The notes under the pieces are model-generated. The model was not told the DNA's origin. It did not search any database and saw nothing but the letters and a program-made list of their open reading frames with translations. Below are positions 9,022-17,242 of a DNA stretch of 64,000 nucleotides, piece by piece; within the stretch, counting starts at the first letter, position 1; each line of letters starts with the position of its first letter. The DNA comes from Actinomyces johnsonii (GTDB taxonomy: Bacteria > Actinomycetota > Actinomycetes > Actinomycetales > Actinomycetaceae). The position numbers were made by a program, and so were the translations under genes. The DNA lies in NCBI RefSeq assembly GCF_006546835.1, contig NZ_VICB01000013.1, positions 62,001 to 126,000 on the forward strand. Reading direction: 5' to 3'.

Positions 9022-9439
9022 ATTTCTATTTAAGCACGTTAATGCGTGAGTGTAAAGCGCGATATCGTGGCGAATGGAAAGAAGCCGGTCTGGCGACGGT
9101 GTATCGCCGATACAACTAGTATTTCTTCAGGTGCTCGAGAAAAGGGTGAATAGCGGAACGGCGGACATCTCCAATGCAATTGAGTGCCATCAATGTCTAT
9201 GACAATGGCGTACGTAAATGTGCTACTCCCACTGTGGTGAGCAAACTTCGCTAACGCAAATGATGTTATCGTCACCGCGAGAGCGGGATACCGTCAAAAA
9301 GCATTTAGCGGCGGAGGTGTGAGCAACCAGAACAACACCATGATATTGGTACAACACCCCATCGTCCGGCTGATCTATCCATACTATTCACACGCGGCAT
9401 ATCTCCTACACCCGCACTCCCCACACCGCCCATACACCG
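9022..9439. other. intergenic stretch
   Basis: No feature supported. Short open frames on both strands have no ribosome sites and no recognisable sequence. Confidence 0.4.
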
Positions 9440-10045
9440 TCATGCTCGGTGCGAGTCGCGTGCGCTGGCGCAGAGTAGCCCTTCAGGCAGGCACTGCGGT
9501 GGCGGCTGGATCCGCGTCTTCTTGCCAAGCACGACGCTGCCGTCGCCAAGGAGGACGTACGGCACCAGCGGGAGCGGCCCGCCTGGCCGATCCTGCTTGA
9601 GCCAGCTGTTGTACCTCCTGGTGATACCTCGCCGACTCTCAAGTTCATAGTCAGGGAGTTCTCTATCGAGCGGAAGTGGCTGCGGCACGAGCAGTGGCAG
9701 GTGGCGGCCCGGCTCGATAGTTTGGTCGATTGTCGCCCATACGGTGAAGACAGCAAGCGACTTTCGGAGATCTCCCTTGGGATTGATGCGTTTGGTGCAG
9801 ACAGACCAGCGTGGCCGCAGGTGTGCGGGCATGGCACCGACTCGGCTAATGTAGTGCTCAACGGGGCCGTAGTTGGTGATGTGGACGCAGCAGCCTGGGT
9901 CATCGATAGCGGACTCAAGGCCAAGCCGGAGCCCCTTGGGTTGATTGACGGCCTTGGGGACTGTCCGAAAGAGGAAGACCAAGGCTGCGATTGCGACGGG
10001 GACAGCGCTGAAGATAGTGGCCCAGTTAGCGGCTGTATTCAGCAT
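9440..10045 (-). CDS. membrane-anchored protein of unknown function
   Basis: 201 aa when started at the ATG at 10045, preceded by an AGGA site. The frame stays open far upstream, but that part is Arg/Cys-rich and looks non-coding. An N-terminal membrane segment (WATIFSAVPVAIAALVFLF, residues 9-27) is followed by a soluble domain of about 170 residues. Families with this build (short anchor plus a domain starting with a Gly-Leu-Arg-Leu segment) are frequent in actinobacterial accessory DNA, but I cannot name one. Function unknown. Confidence 0.5.
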   Translation of the reverse strand: MLNTAANWATIFSAVPVAIAALVFLFRTVPKAVNQPKGLRLGLESAIDDPGCCVHITNYGPVEHYISRVGAMPAHLRPRWSVCTKRINPKGDLRKSLAVFTVWATIDQTIEPGRHLPLLVPQPLPLDRELPDYELESRRGITRRYNSWLKQDRPGGPLPLVPYVLLGDGSVVLGKKTRIQPPPQCLPEGLLCASARDSHRA

Positions 10046-10705
10046 GACCATCCTGTCCGCTTGGGAGAGTGCGCACCAGCAGCGGCACTGGTGGCCTGCA
10101 TGAGGTGTCGCCGTCGCTGACCAGCCAGGTGTCATCGTGTTTGTCCGGCCTCGTGCAGCGGCTTCATCATCGTAGGGCGCCAGGTAGTGCCAGCCCTGAG
10201 TCTCCGCATCGTCTACGCATCGCACTCTGGTAACGACGCATACGGCCCCCAACTTGCGCACGTTTTCCGTGAGCAACCTGCACTTCGTCAAGAGCAGAGG
10301 CCAAGCAGCAGCGTTGGTTCGCGCTACCAACTTCCGTACAGAGGCTGGGCCGCCGCCTTGGTCGCTGTCGCCCAGCTCACCACGTCTACGCCCGCCATGA
10401 CGCGCGTTTCTCTCAGCCGTCGTTGTGCCTCATCAGCATCGCTTGTGCTCATCCTCGATAGACCACCAAGAAGCTTCGTGGATAGATACGACGCTGCACG
10501 CACCTGCGCGATCACTCGGTGCGTGCGACAACACCGCTCAGATTGTCGCCTAGCCAGCTACCCATTGACGTATAGCACCTGGTCAACGTCGTATTTCTTA
10601 TGGGTGTTGCCTATTGGTTATGGGGCTAGACACTTCCGCCCGCGCTTTGCACGATGTTGCTGCATGTCACGACGTCGTCACAGCAGTTCTAGAGATTGGA
10701 TCATC
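10046..10705. other. intergenic region between divergent genes
   Basis: 660 bp between the starts of a minus-strand and a plus-strand gene; presumably holds both promoters. Frames are open in places on both strands because they extend the flanking genes, but composition and lack of ribosome sites argue against coding. No clear promoter elements can be singled out by eye. Confidence 0.35.
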
Positions 10706-11332
10706 ATGTCTGCCATCTTCGCATCTCTCGACAATCGCTTCAGTGTGGCCAGCTTGCGCAGGCCCAGCCAGGGCCTATACGCCAGCACTATTGCGCCCGA
10801 GCAAGTTGCGCCAAGTCAGCTGGCGCGCATGGCGGCACTCTCCGTCACGCTCGTCCGCATCCCCATCATTCTCTTCGGCATTGCTGCTTTGAACATGGGC
10901 TGGCAGCTCATGGCCTGTACGTCGTTCGTGGCCTTCGCGCTGCTGGACTACTTCGATGGTGTGGCTGCCCGCAAGGTAGGTGAAGACACTGCCTCACGCC
11001 GGCTGGGCGACGTACTGCTCGACCGCGTCTCCATCCACACGGTCATCCTCCTGACCTGCCTGTACTACGGCGGGGGATGGGCTGCCTGGAGCGTGCTGCT
11101 CCTGCGTGACCTGCTACAGGGTGGCTTCTCCTCCTACCTGCTAGCCAAGTACCGCGTCATCATCATCGGGGCCTACTGGCATATGTCATACGGTATTGCC
11201 ATCCTCGTCTGGGAGTGCGCCTACGTCATGACGGGATCCGTGTCTCAGGCGCTGACTGTGTGCACCGCCGCTATTGTGTACGCCACTGGAGCGGATTATG
11301 TTGCGCGCTGCTTGAGGTTGGTTCGGGCATGA
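10706..11332 (+). CDS. CDP-alcohol phosphatidyltransferase family protein
   Basis: 208 aa from the ATG at 10706. A hydrophobic protein with about five to six membrane segments. The family signature D-x2-DG-x2-AR is intact (Asp81, Asp84, Gly85, Ala88, Arg89). These enzymes join a CDP-activated lipid or polyol to an alcohol (PgsA, Pis and Cls-like members). The second half of the signature is irregular: G101-D102-V-L-L-D106 does not give the usual G-x3-D-x3-D spacing, so activity is uncertain. The next gene overlaps its stop by four bases (ATGA), so the two are translationally coupled. A lipid-modifying enzyme is unusual cargo on a mobile element. Confidence 0.7.
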   Translation: MSAIFASLDNRFSVASLRRPSQGLYASTIAPEQVAPSQLARMAALSVTLVRIPIILFGIAALNMGWQLMACTSFVAFALLDYFDGVAARKVGEDTASRRLGDVLLDRVSIHTVILLTCLYYGGGWAAWSVLLLRDLLQGGFSSYLLAKYRVIIIGAYWHMSYGIAILVWECAYVMTGSVSQALTVCTAAIVYATGADYVARCLRLVRA

Positions 11333-12096
11333 ACAAGGCTCGTTACAGTATTTACGACAAAATTATATCGATAGTTGGGAGCGTCTACTCGGAAGAGGAT
11401 CCGGGAATAGACAAGGACGATGCAATCTGGCACCCAGTCGTACATCCAGTAACCCAAGTAGGTTTGGTATTCACATTTACTGTAGTTACCTCTACGTTAT
11501 ACGTATTCTTTCTGTATGTCACTCAAGAAAGAAATCGCATACCGTCGGAGTGGCAATTCTATGCGCTCGTTGTGACGTATCTTCTCACCTGGGCGTCGTT
11601 TCGCTTAGAGAGACTTCCGCAACTGGCAGGTTCGAAATTCAGCGTAGTGACAGGAAATGGAGCGGAAAGCAACGTATCGCAATGGCCGCCACCCACTGTC
11701 GAACTGCATTCTCAATATCATAAAGTTAAGATAGGTGTAGCGGTCAGAGTATTTGCGATGGTGGTTGCGTCGATTGCAATATCGTGCTGGTTTGCGATAT
11801 ATTCTGGCGGGCCATTCCAGAGCGCATATTCGCAGATCATAGTCGCATACCCACTGTTTGCCACCAACATAGCACGCAATAAGTACTCTCTGGTCGCTGT
11901 GTATGCACTTACATTCTCTTTGATGCTAATATACGAAAAAATTAAATGGTGGCACTACAGTTTGTATGAGACCCAAAATACAAGTTGGTATATTGGCATC
12001 ATGATATTTCTTCTCATTGGGTCTGCGGCCGTTGCGGCCAATAGCAGAGGGATTGCTCGGAACGTAGACAAGATATCGAAAATAAATCAGAAATGA
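11329..12096 (+). CDS. multi-pass membrane protein of unknown function
   Basis: 255 aa; starts at an ATG overlapping the stop of the CDP-alcohol transferase gene. About five membrane segments: around residues 45-65, 78-95, 140-160, 165-200 and 225-243 (for example IGIMIFLLIGSAAVAANSRG). Between segments 2 and 3 lies a hydrophilic stretch with LERLPQLAG. Lower GC than the gene upstream, so the pair may be of mixed origin. Coupling suggests a shared role, perhaps in envelope lipid change, but no family is recognised. Confidence 0.6.
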   Translation: MNKARYSIYDKIISIVGSVYSEEDPGIDKDDAIWHPVVHPVTQVGLVFTFTVVTSTLYVFFLYVTQERNRIPSEWQFYALVVTYLLTWASFRLERLPQLAGSKFSVVTGNGAESNVSQWPPPTVELHSQYHKVKIGVAVRVFAMVVASIAISCWFAIYSGGPFQSAYSQIIVAYPLFATNIARNKYSLVAVYALTFSLMLIYEKIKWWHYSLYETQNTSWYIGIMIFLLIGSAAVAANSRGIARNVDKISKINQK

Positions 12097-12124
12097 TGCA
12101 TCTTCTTCTGTTTGTGAGGAAAGT

Positions 12125-12354
12125 TGCTGCACCTTCCCTGTCGACACTAGTATTTCTTAGCGGACTGATAGAATGTGAAAATTACTACAAAACAACAGAC
12201 TATACTGCCAAATGCGGCCCTGCCGACACTGACATTCATGCTGATTAGCAAAACAAAGAATGTTGCGAGCAGTAGGAATATAGCAAGTATTGACAATAAA
12301 ATGTTCTTAGTGCTTTGAATCTTCATGACCTCTCGTTTCCGGGAAGGTGCAGCA
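12125..12354. repeat. 14-bp inverted repeat bracketing the small membrane gene
   Basis: TGCTGCACCTTCCC at 12125-12138 is the exact reverse complement of GGGAAGGTGCAGCA at 12341-12354. The arms lie about 200 bp apart and enclose the 59-aa gene completely. It could be the ends of a tiny inserted cassette, or two binding sites for a regulator. Confidence 0.6.
12147..12326 (-). CDS. small two-segment membrane protein, 59 aa
   Basis: A short gene with a GAGAGG ribosome site four bases before its ATG at 12326. The product starts MKIQSTKNIL and consists of two hydrophobic segments (residues 9-30 and 40-53) joined by a short loop, ending in SAKKY. It is enclosed by a 14-bp inverted repeat (12125-12138 and 12341-12354). 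A small hydrophobic protein in a defence region could be a holin-like or toxin-like peptide, but that is speculation; only its existence is supported. Confidence 0.55.
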   Translation of the reverse strand: MKIQSTKNILLSILAIFLLLATFFVLLISMNVSVGRAAFGSIVCCFVVIFTFYQSAKKY

Positions 12355-12404
12355 TTTATTATTGTATAACATTCAATGATATATTTCTAGAACTCCCAGC
12401 CGAA

Positions 12405-13859
12405 TCATGATTCGAGCATTCGCTGTTGTGCGGCTTCAGAAATATCAAGCAGTCGAAGTATCTTTGCTCTGACGATTTTATCGAGGAGACTACAGATCTC
12501 CTCCAGGTCGTTAGGGTCGTATAGTGATGAACCGTGGGAGAGATTATTGCGTACATTCGTCAAAGCATCTGCCGAGGACATTCTTTTGCTTCCAGGCTCG
12601 TTGCGAACTTGGGCAACAATCTCACTACCATCTATCTGGTCCTGAACAGATTTGGGAAGCCCTTGGAAGGTTGTGTTAAGCGCATCTCTTAGCCCACTGA
12701 AAGGTCTGCGAGGGAACTTCTTCTTCAAGAATCTGAAGTCTTCTTTGCTGACAGTAGGTTTGACTTTCTCTAAGAGTGCGTTTCGCTTCTCCGTATATTG
12801 TTCACACCGCTGTTGATACTCTTCCTTGTGTTCGTAGCCGTATAGTCCTTCTATGGCCTGGATCAAGAGAAGGTAGCGTGAACGTGGATGCTGGTCGTCA
12901 GATACTGCGTTACTCCGGTATGTTTCTATGAGCGGGTGTCGCGATGCTTCAAGTTCACGGCGCTTGATTAAGAGCTCAAGGAGATTGACGTTGTCTTGCT
13001 TCAAGTTGATGACAGCGTGAGTGCAGTTGAATTTGTTCTCATCAATTTTGATGCAGTCTTGCAAAATATCGTAACGGAAGACTTGGTCTGCGCGCCGTTT
13101 TGGGTCAACCGCATCCTTGTCTTCGAAAGCGAGCAGATACATAATGTCGAGCGGCTTGCCGTTGATTACTTCGAGAAGGTCGCACAATGGAATAATCCAC
13201 TGAAGCCACCAGTCGACGAGGCTGATTGGTTCTTCGATATCGATCCGTAGATAGGGCGCAAATGAAGTGCGGAAGTTGAACCTGTCTGGGCGGAGGCGGC
13301 CAGCATAGCCGAGGCGTATTTGCGCCTCCTGATTGTTCCAATCCAAAGAGTTTCGTGTTGGTATGCTTATTTTGTATGATTCATCGTGCTCGTCTGTGCG
13401 TTTCGTGAATTCTATAGTGGTTGGAGCTACGTCAACTATCGTTTCCAGGCCATCGATCTGTAGTTCTATGCTCTGATATTTTCGGTAACTATCGTGCTTA
13501 AAAGGTCTGGTGGATAGTACTGCAAAAGCTCCATTTGCCTCGCCGCCGTTGTGAAACCAGTAACTCATCTGACCGTTTAGTAGTGCAACATGAATCCCGG
13601 ACGATAGAGTGCCAGTTAGGCAATTAAAGTCGGTGGTTTGAGGGAATGTCGCTTGCCCACTGTTCGACGCACAGGGGAGAGTCCCCTGAAATGAGGCTGT
13701 TGGGTGGTGGCGTCTGGTAAGGTTAATCGTCCCTAGCACATCGACAAGCTGATCCTCGTTGGTATCCTGCACAGCTTTTGGGAGATGCCAGGTGCACATG
13801 TATTCGCGTGGTTCATGCGGCAAGTTCACTGCCATCATATCGTTAGTGGGCTGACTCAT
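12405..13859 (-). CDS. ApeA-like HEPN anti-phage protein
   Basis: 484 aa. The N-terminal half (residues about 18-250, starting REYMCTWHLPKAV) has the look of the ApeA N-terminal domain 1 family. The C-terminal 180 residues are helical and contain RNNLSH (Arg437, His442), the Rx4-6H active site of HEPN ribonucleases. ApeA is a known single-gene phage-defence protein thought to stop infection by RNA cleavage. A TATT-rich region beyond the stop separates it from the small membrane gene. Length fits the family. The N-terminal family call is by overall resemblance; the HEPN motif is directly visible. Confidence 0.65.
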   Translation of the reverse strand: MSQPTNDMMAVNLPHEPREYMCTWHLPKAVQDTNEDQLVDVLGTINLTRRHHPTASFQGTLPCASNSGQATFPQTTDFNCLTGTLSSGIHVALLNGQMSYWFHNGGEANGAFAVLSTRPFKHDSYRKYQSIELQIDGLETIVDVAPTTIEFTKRTDEHDESYKISIPTRNSLDWNNQEAQIRLGYAGRLRPDRFNFRTSFAPYLRIDIEEPISLVDWWLQWIIPLCDLLEVINGKPLDIMYLLAFEDKDAVDPKRRADQVFRYDILQDCIKIDENKFNCTHAVINLKQDNVNLLELLIKRRELEASRHPLIETYRSNAVSDDQHPRSRYLLLIQAIEGLYGYEHKEEYQQRCEQYTEKRNALLEKVKPTVSKEDFRFLKKKFPRRPFSGLRDALNTTFQGLPKSVQDQIDGSEIVAQVRNEPGSKRMSSADALTNVRNNLSHGSSLYDPNDLEEICSLLDKIVRAKILRLLDISEAAQQRMLES

Positions 13860-14007
13860 CGTGTCTTCCTAAATAGAGTCTTCGATTAAAATGAGCGCCT
13901 GCTTTGTCGCATGGCGCTATGGCAGAGCCTACTATGAGCCTTCGACAACTTCGTCGAAGTAGTTGGGCGATATAGACCTATTATAAGCTGTGGCGTATAG
14001 AATCAAC

Positions 14008-14253
14008 TTAAGATTTGCCGGGTGCGCTCGTGGGTGCTTCCACCTCCAGCAGCTCCCTCGCCTCCACCCCAATCTGCTCCGCCATCTTCTCCAGGCTCTT
14101 GAGGGTGAGGTTGCGTTCGCCGCGCTCCACCCCGCCCATGTAGGTGCGGTGGACGCCAAGTTGGTCTGCGAAGGCTTCTTGGCTCAGGCCTCTCTCCAGC
14201 CGGTAGGCACGCAGGTTCCTGCCCACCGTCTTCTGGAGATCACCAACAGCCAC
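14008..14253 (-). CDS. XRE-family regulator, left copy of inverted duplication
   Basis: 81 aa from a GTG. A classic XRE/Cro helix-turn-helix occupies residues 11-65 (RLERGLSQEAFADQLGVHRT). It is the near-twin of the gene at 16914-17129, in the opposite direction; the two share a 252-bp inverted repeat that covers the N-terminal 65 codons plus 58 bp of upstream DNA. After residue 65 the two proteins differ (this one ends in LLEVEAPTSAPGKS). Both point outward from the cassette between them. The upstream DNA is shared, so both promoters probably answer to the same control, perhaps autoregulation. Confidence 0.8.
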   Translation of the reverse strand: MAVGDLQKTVGRNLRAYRLERGLSQEAFADQLGVHRTYMGGVERGERNLTLKSLEKMAEQIGVEARELLEVEAPTSAPGKS

Positions 14254-14311
14254 ATCTCTCAGACTGGCTACCTGCTACTTGAAGGTCTACAGACTGATGA
14301 GTAGCATCAAG
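14060..14311 (-). repeat. left arm of 252-bp inverted repeat
   Basis: Pairs with 16856-17107 on the other strand without indels; about nine differences by eye (roughly 96% identity), several at third codon positions of the XRE gene inside. The arms enclose 2.5 kb carrying the acetyltransferase, the DUF6907-like gene and a membrane protein gene. Confidence 0.85.
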
Positions 14312-14357
14312 TGGAACGGGCGGCAGACGATGTGCGGTAGCAGAGGGGAGGAACACC

Positions 14358-14870
14358 ATGGCCATCACCCTCCAGGCGCTGTCCGAGGCACACATCCCCA
14401 CCATTCTCGAGGCGTGCGCGGACTGGGAGGAGCTGGCGCGGTATGGCGCGCCGTACTGGCGGCCGAGGAGCAGTGCGGAGCTGCGCCGCAAGATCGCCGA
14501 TACAGCGGGCCCGCAGCCGGCTACGGCCTACAGCTTCGTCCTAGCGGAAAGCGATGGCCGGCTGGTCGGTGAGGCCTCGATCCATGCCATCGACTGGCGC
14601 AACCGCGTTGCCCAGGTGGGCATCTGCATCTGGCGGCCGAGCGATCGGGGCCAGGGCTATGGTGCGCCGGGTAGCCAGGCTGTCATTGACTGGGCGGTTG
14701 GCCACTTGGGGCTGCATCGCCTGGAGGCATGGATCCTGGCGGGTAACGCCGCTTCGCTCGGCCTCTTCTGCAGCCTCGGCTTCGTCGAAGAAGGCCGGCT
14801 GACGCAGCGGTACCTGGTTGGTGGCCAGTATGTGGACATGCTGGTGCTGGCGCGCATCACTGGAGCGTAG
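14358..14870 (+). CDS. GNAT-family N-acetyltransferase
   Basis: 170 aa with a strong GGGAGG ribosome site before the ATG. The RimJ/RimL-type GNAT fold is visible: an N-terminal LQALSEAHIPTILE segment, a central beta region, then the acetyl-CoA loop RPSDRGQGYG (residues about 93-102; consensus Q/R-x-x-G-x-G/A) and the C-terminal NAASLGLFCSLGF segment, typical of enzymes that acetylate protein N-termini or small amines. Substrate unknown. It is the first gene inside the 252-bp inverted repeats and may be passenger cargo such as a resistance or modification gene. Confidence 0.8.
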   Translation: MAITLQALSEAHIPTILEACADWEELARYGAPYWRPRSSAELRRKIADTAGPQPATAYSFVLAESDGRLVGEASIHAIDWRNRVAQVGICIWRPSDRGQGYGAPGSQAVIDWAVGHLGLHRLEAWILAGNAASLGLFCSLGFVEEGRLTQRYLVGGQYVDMLVLARITGA

Positions 14871-15048
14871 GGAGATGGACGCGGGGGGGAGTGGATGGTC
14901 GGTGGCGGCCAGCTGCTCCCTGCTTTCTACTTCTCGTCCCACCATCGCTGTTCTCCGTTGGCTGCTGCCGCTGGTCTGGCCTTCGTACCTCGTACTGCGG
15001 TTGGCTGCGGTTGTGCAAGCGGACAGAGTCTGGGGGAGAGGTGGCAGC

Positions 15049-15390
15049 GTGCGATCTGAGCAGCCAGCAGGTGAAGCGGAGCGCTGCCCTGCGTGGTGCG
15101 CCGTCAACCATGATGTGGCGAGCGATGAGCTTGATGGCGTCGTCCACGAGAGTGCTCATCTCCCTGTAGCAGGCGTTGTCCCACAGCGCGAGCACGACGC
15201 GGACGATGTGCCTGTGCGGCAAGCGGCAACGGCCGAGCTCTACCTGGTGCGCTACCAGTACGCCGGTGAAGCGGACGAGTGGCTCTACCTCGGCGATGGA
15301 CACCACGGGCTGGACGTCAGCCCCGAGACGGCGCAGCGGCTGAAGCGGGCGATTGGCCGGGTGATGGATAGTGAAGTTGAGCGCAACTGA
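15049..15390 (+). CDS. DUF6907-like protein
   Basis: 113 aa from a GTG at 15049 with a GGAGAGG site seven bases upstream. The open frame extends further left, but that part is antisense-like. A CPAWC motif followed by a His-rich loop and a C-terminal SPETAQRLKRAIGRVM helix resembles small actinobacterial proteins of the DUF6907 type, which are common in accessory DNA and of unknown function. The Cys pair and His suggest metal binding. It may be cotranscribed with the acetyltransferase 178 bp upstream. Confidence 0.55.
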   Translation: MRSEQPAGEAERCPAWCAVNHDVASDELDGVVHESAHLPVAGVVPQREHDADDVPVRQAATAELYLVRYQYAGEADEWLYLGDGHHGLDVSPETAQRLKRAIGRVMDSEVERN

Positions 15391-15604
15391 CGTTAGAGAC
15401 AAACACAAAGTGGGCGTGCAAACAACGTCGGGATGCTTATTTCTGTCATGTATAAAAGCGGTTCTGATCTGCGCAAATGCAGGGAGCCGCCGTGTGTGAG
15501 CTCCCTCTGTCGATACCCTTTGCGGACGGATTGTCTGCGGCGTCTCGCCCTACTAGTCGACTTATCTGCGCACCATTTGCCATGCTCAGGTAATGCTGTC
15601 CGTG

Positions 15605-15645
15605 TTTGCCCTTTGTAGCTGCATTTTGCTATACTATATCTATTC
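15605..15645 (+). promoter_or_regulatory. promoter giving a leaderless transcript
   Basis: TATACT at 15630-15635 is a good -10 box, with TTTGCC (15605-15610) or TTGCCC (15606-15611) as a weak -35 at 18-19 bp. The expected start of transcription falls at or just before the ATG at 15646, and no ribosome site is present, so the mRNA is probably leaderless, as is common in actinobacteria. Confidence 0.6.
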
Positions 15646-16791
15646 ATGGCCAGCAAAGATGTACTACCGCTGTATCGTCGGCTGCTCAAGACCAAAGCAG
15701 CGTTGCTGGCCGTCTCCTTCACCTTGATCGGTATTCTGCTCATCATGCTCAACGCCTGGTTGGCGACACTGAGCCTGGGCGACTGGAGCTGGCTGCATCA
15801 TCTGCCGCTGGATGAGGTCGGTGGCCCACTGCTTGGGGCTGGTTTGGTCTCCACAGTCCTGGACTACTCCTACCGGCGCGACCAAGAGGACGTCGCCATC
15901 CAGCGCACCCAGCAGGCCATCATCGACCTGTCGCCGGCCAAGCTGTGGAGCGTCCTGTGCGAGGGCCTTGCCCGCCACCCCTCAGAGCTGGCTCGCCTGA
16001 CTACACCCGAACGGCTCGACGACGCAGCGGCGGCCATCATGGCGCAGCGCCTGGGCGACGAGCAGTTCGCCCGCGAGATCTATGCCGACATCCGCGACCA
16101 AGCCATCCGCGCCGCCGAGCGGTGGTACGACGTCGAGGCGCGCGTTCGGCTCTCTACTGCAGTAGAGAGGAGTACCGCAGGTACTCCTCTGCTGGACGTC
16201 ACGGTGGAGTGGGAGTACACCACTGTGCCCAGTGGAAATGAGCGCCGCTTCGCCTGCGTATCCGATCGGGCGGCGTACAACGCACTGCGCGGCGACATCC
16301 CCGCTACCTCCACCTGGTTCATGGCACCACGCCCTGGCATGGACGCACGCCGCCAGGAGTCCTACGAGTTGCTCGAGTTAACCATCGATGGCCGGCCACA
16401 GCCGATCCGCCGCACCGTCCAGGCGACTGGCCAGACCTACCGTGTCCAGCTGGACGACGCAGCGCAGAGCGGTAAGCCGGTGCGGATCCGCCAGCTACTC
16501 CGTGTCGTCACCCCATCGTGGGGCCACCGTCTCTTCGTGGAGTTGCCCCGGCCTGCGCGTGGGCTCTCACTCCGTGTTGACTACACCGATACCGCGATCG
16601 CCGAGATGATGATCACCGACACGGTTGCGGCGACGCAGGTAGCCCGGGTGCATCGTTCGCCGAAGGCTGTCAGCAGCCGCGTCGTATCGCTCGACATGCC
16701 TGGCTGGCTGCTGGCCAAGGCTGGCTTTGCAGTGACTTGGACGCTCGAAGCAGAGCTGCCTCACGACGCCAAGCACCGTGAGGCAGCCTGA
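15646..16791 (+). CDS. membrane protein with large cytoplasmic domain
   Basis: 381 aa. Two membrane segments at the N-terminus (residues about 19-41 and 55-70: LLAVSFTLIGILLIMLNAWL, then GGPLLGAGLVSTVLDYSYRR), then about 300 soluble residues: a helical part to about 170, followed by a beta-rich domain with WEYTTVPSGNERRFACVSD. No family recognised. Expression appears to start from its own leaderless promoter. It is the last gene inside the inverted-repeat cassette. The build (two N-terminal segments plus a cytoplasmic domain) resembles effectors of some phage-defence systems, but there is no motif to support that. Confidence 0.65.
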   Translation: MASKDVLPLYRRLLKTKAALLAVSFTLIGILLIMLNAWLATLSLGDWSWLHHLPLDEVGGPLLGAGLVSTVLDYSYRRDQEDVAIQRTQQAIIDLSPAKLWSVLCEGLARHPSELARLTTPERLDDAAAAIMAQRLGDEQFAREIYADIRDQAIRAAERWYDVEARVRLSTAVERSTAGTPLLDVTVEWEYTTVPSGNERRFACVSDRAAYNALRGDIPATSTWFMAPRPGMDARRQESYELLELTIDGRPQPIRRTVQATGQTYRVQLDDAAQSGKPVRIRQLLRVVTPSWGHRLFVELPRPARGLSLRVDYTDTAIAEMMITDTVAATQVARVHRSPKAVSSRVVSLDMPGWLLAKAGFAVTWTLEAELPHDAKHREAA

Positions 16792-16855
16792 TGGATCGCA
16801 GTCAGTCGCCACCGCTCATCGCTCTCACCTCCCCACCGCTCGGTTGTATCGCGAC

Positions 16856-17107
16856 CTTGATGCTACTCATCAGTCTGTAGACCTTCAAGTAGCAGGTAGC
16901 CAGGCTGAGAGATGTGGCTGTTGGTGATCTCCAGAAGACGGTGGGCAGGAACCTGCGTGCCTACCGGCTGGAGAGAGGCCTGAGCCAAGAAGCCTTCGCA
17001 GACCAACTTGGTGTCCACCGCACCTACATGGGGGGAGTAGAGCGCGGCGAACGCAACCTGACGCTCAAGAGCCTGGAGAAGATGGCCGAGCAGATTGGAG
17101 TGGAGGC
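16856..17107 (+). repeat. right arm of 252-bp inverted repeat
   Basis: Reverse complement of 14060-14311 with about nine differences. It contains the start region and the first 64 codons of the second XRE gene. Confidence 0.85.
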
Positions 17108-17129
17108 TCTGACGCTCCTGCAGAAGTAG
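16914..17129 (+). CDS. XRE-family regulator, right copy of inverted duplication
   Basis: 71 aa from a GTG. Residues 1-65 are identical to the product of 14008-14253, so the DNA differences between the copies are almost all silent, which points to selection on both proteins or to recent conversion. The C-terminus differs (LTLLQK, ending ten residues earlier). A helix-turn-helix DNA-binding regulator, facing away from the cassette. Confidence 0.8.
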   Translation: MAVGDLQKTVGRNLRAYRLERGLSQEAFADQLGVHRTYMGGVERGERNLTLKSLEKMAEQIGVEALTLLQK

Positions 17130-17242
17130 TGCAGGGTCAAAGGGGTTGGGAGAGCGGGGTTGTGGTGGATGAGGAGGGAGCCTCGCTCCTAGTAGGCGCT
17201 ACTGTCACAGCTTTCCGTGCCGCGCTGAAGCGCTGTTGAGCA

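Noticed and set aside
9039-9275. 78-aa minus-strand open frame between the coiled-coil gene and the membrane-protein gene
   Set aside because: No ribosome site, mixed composition, no recognisable feature.
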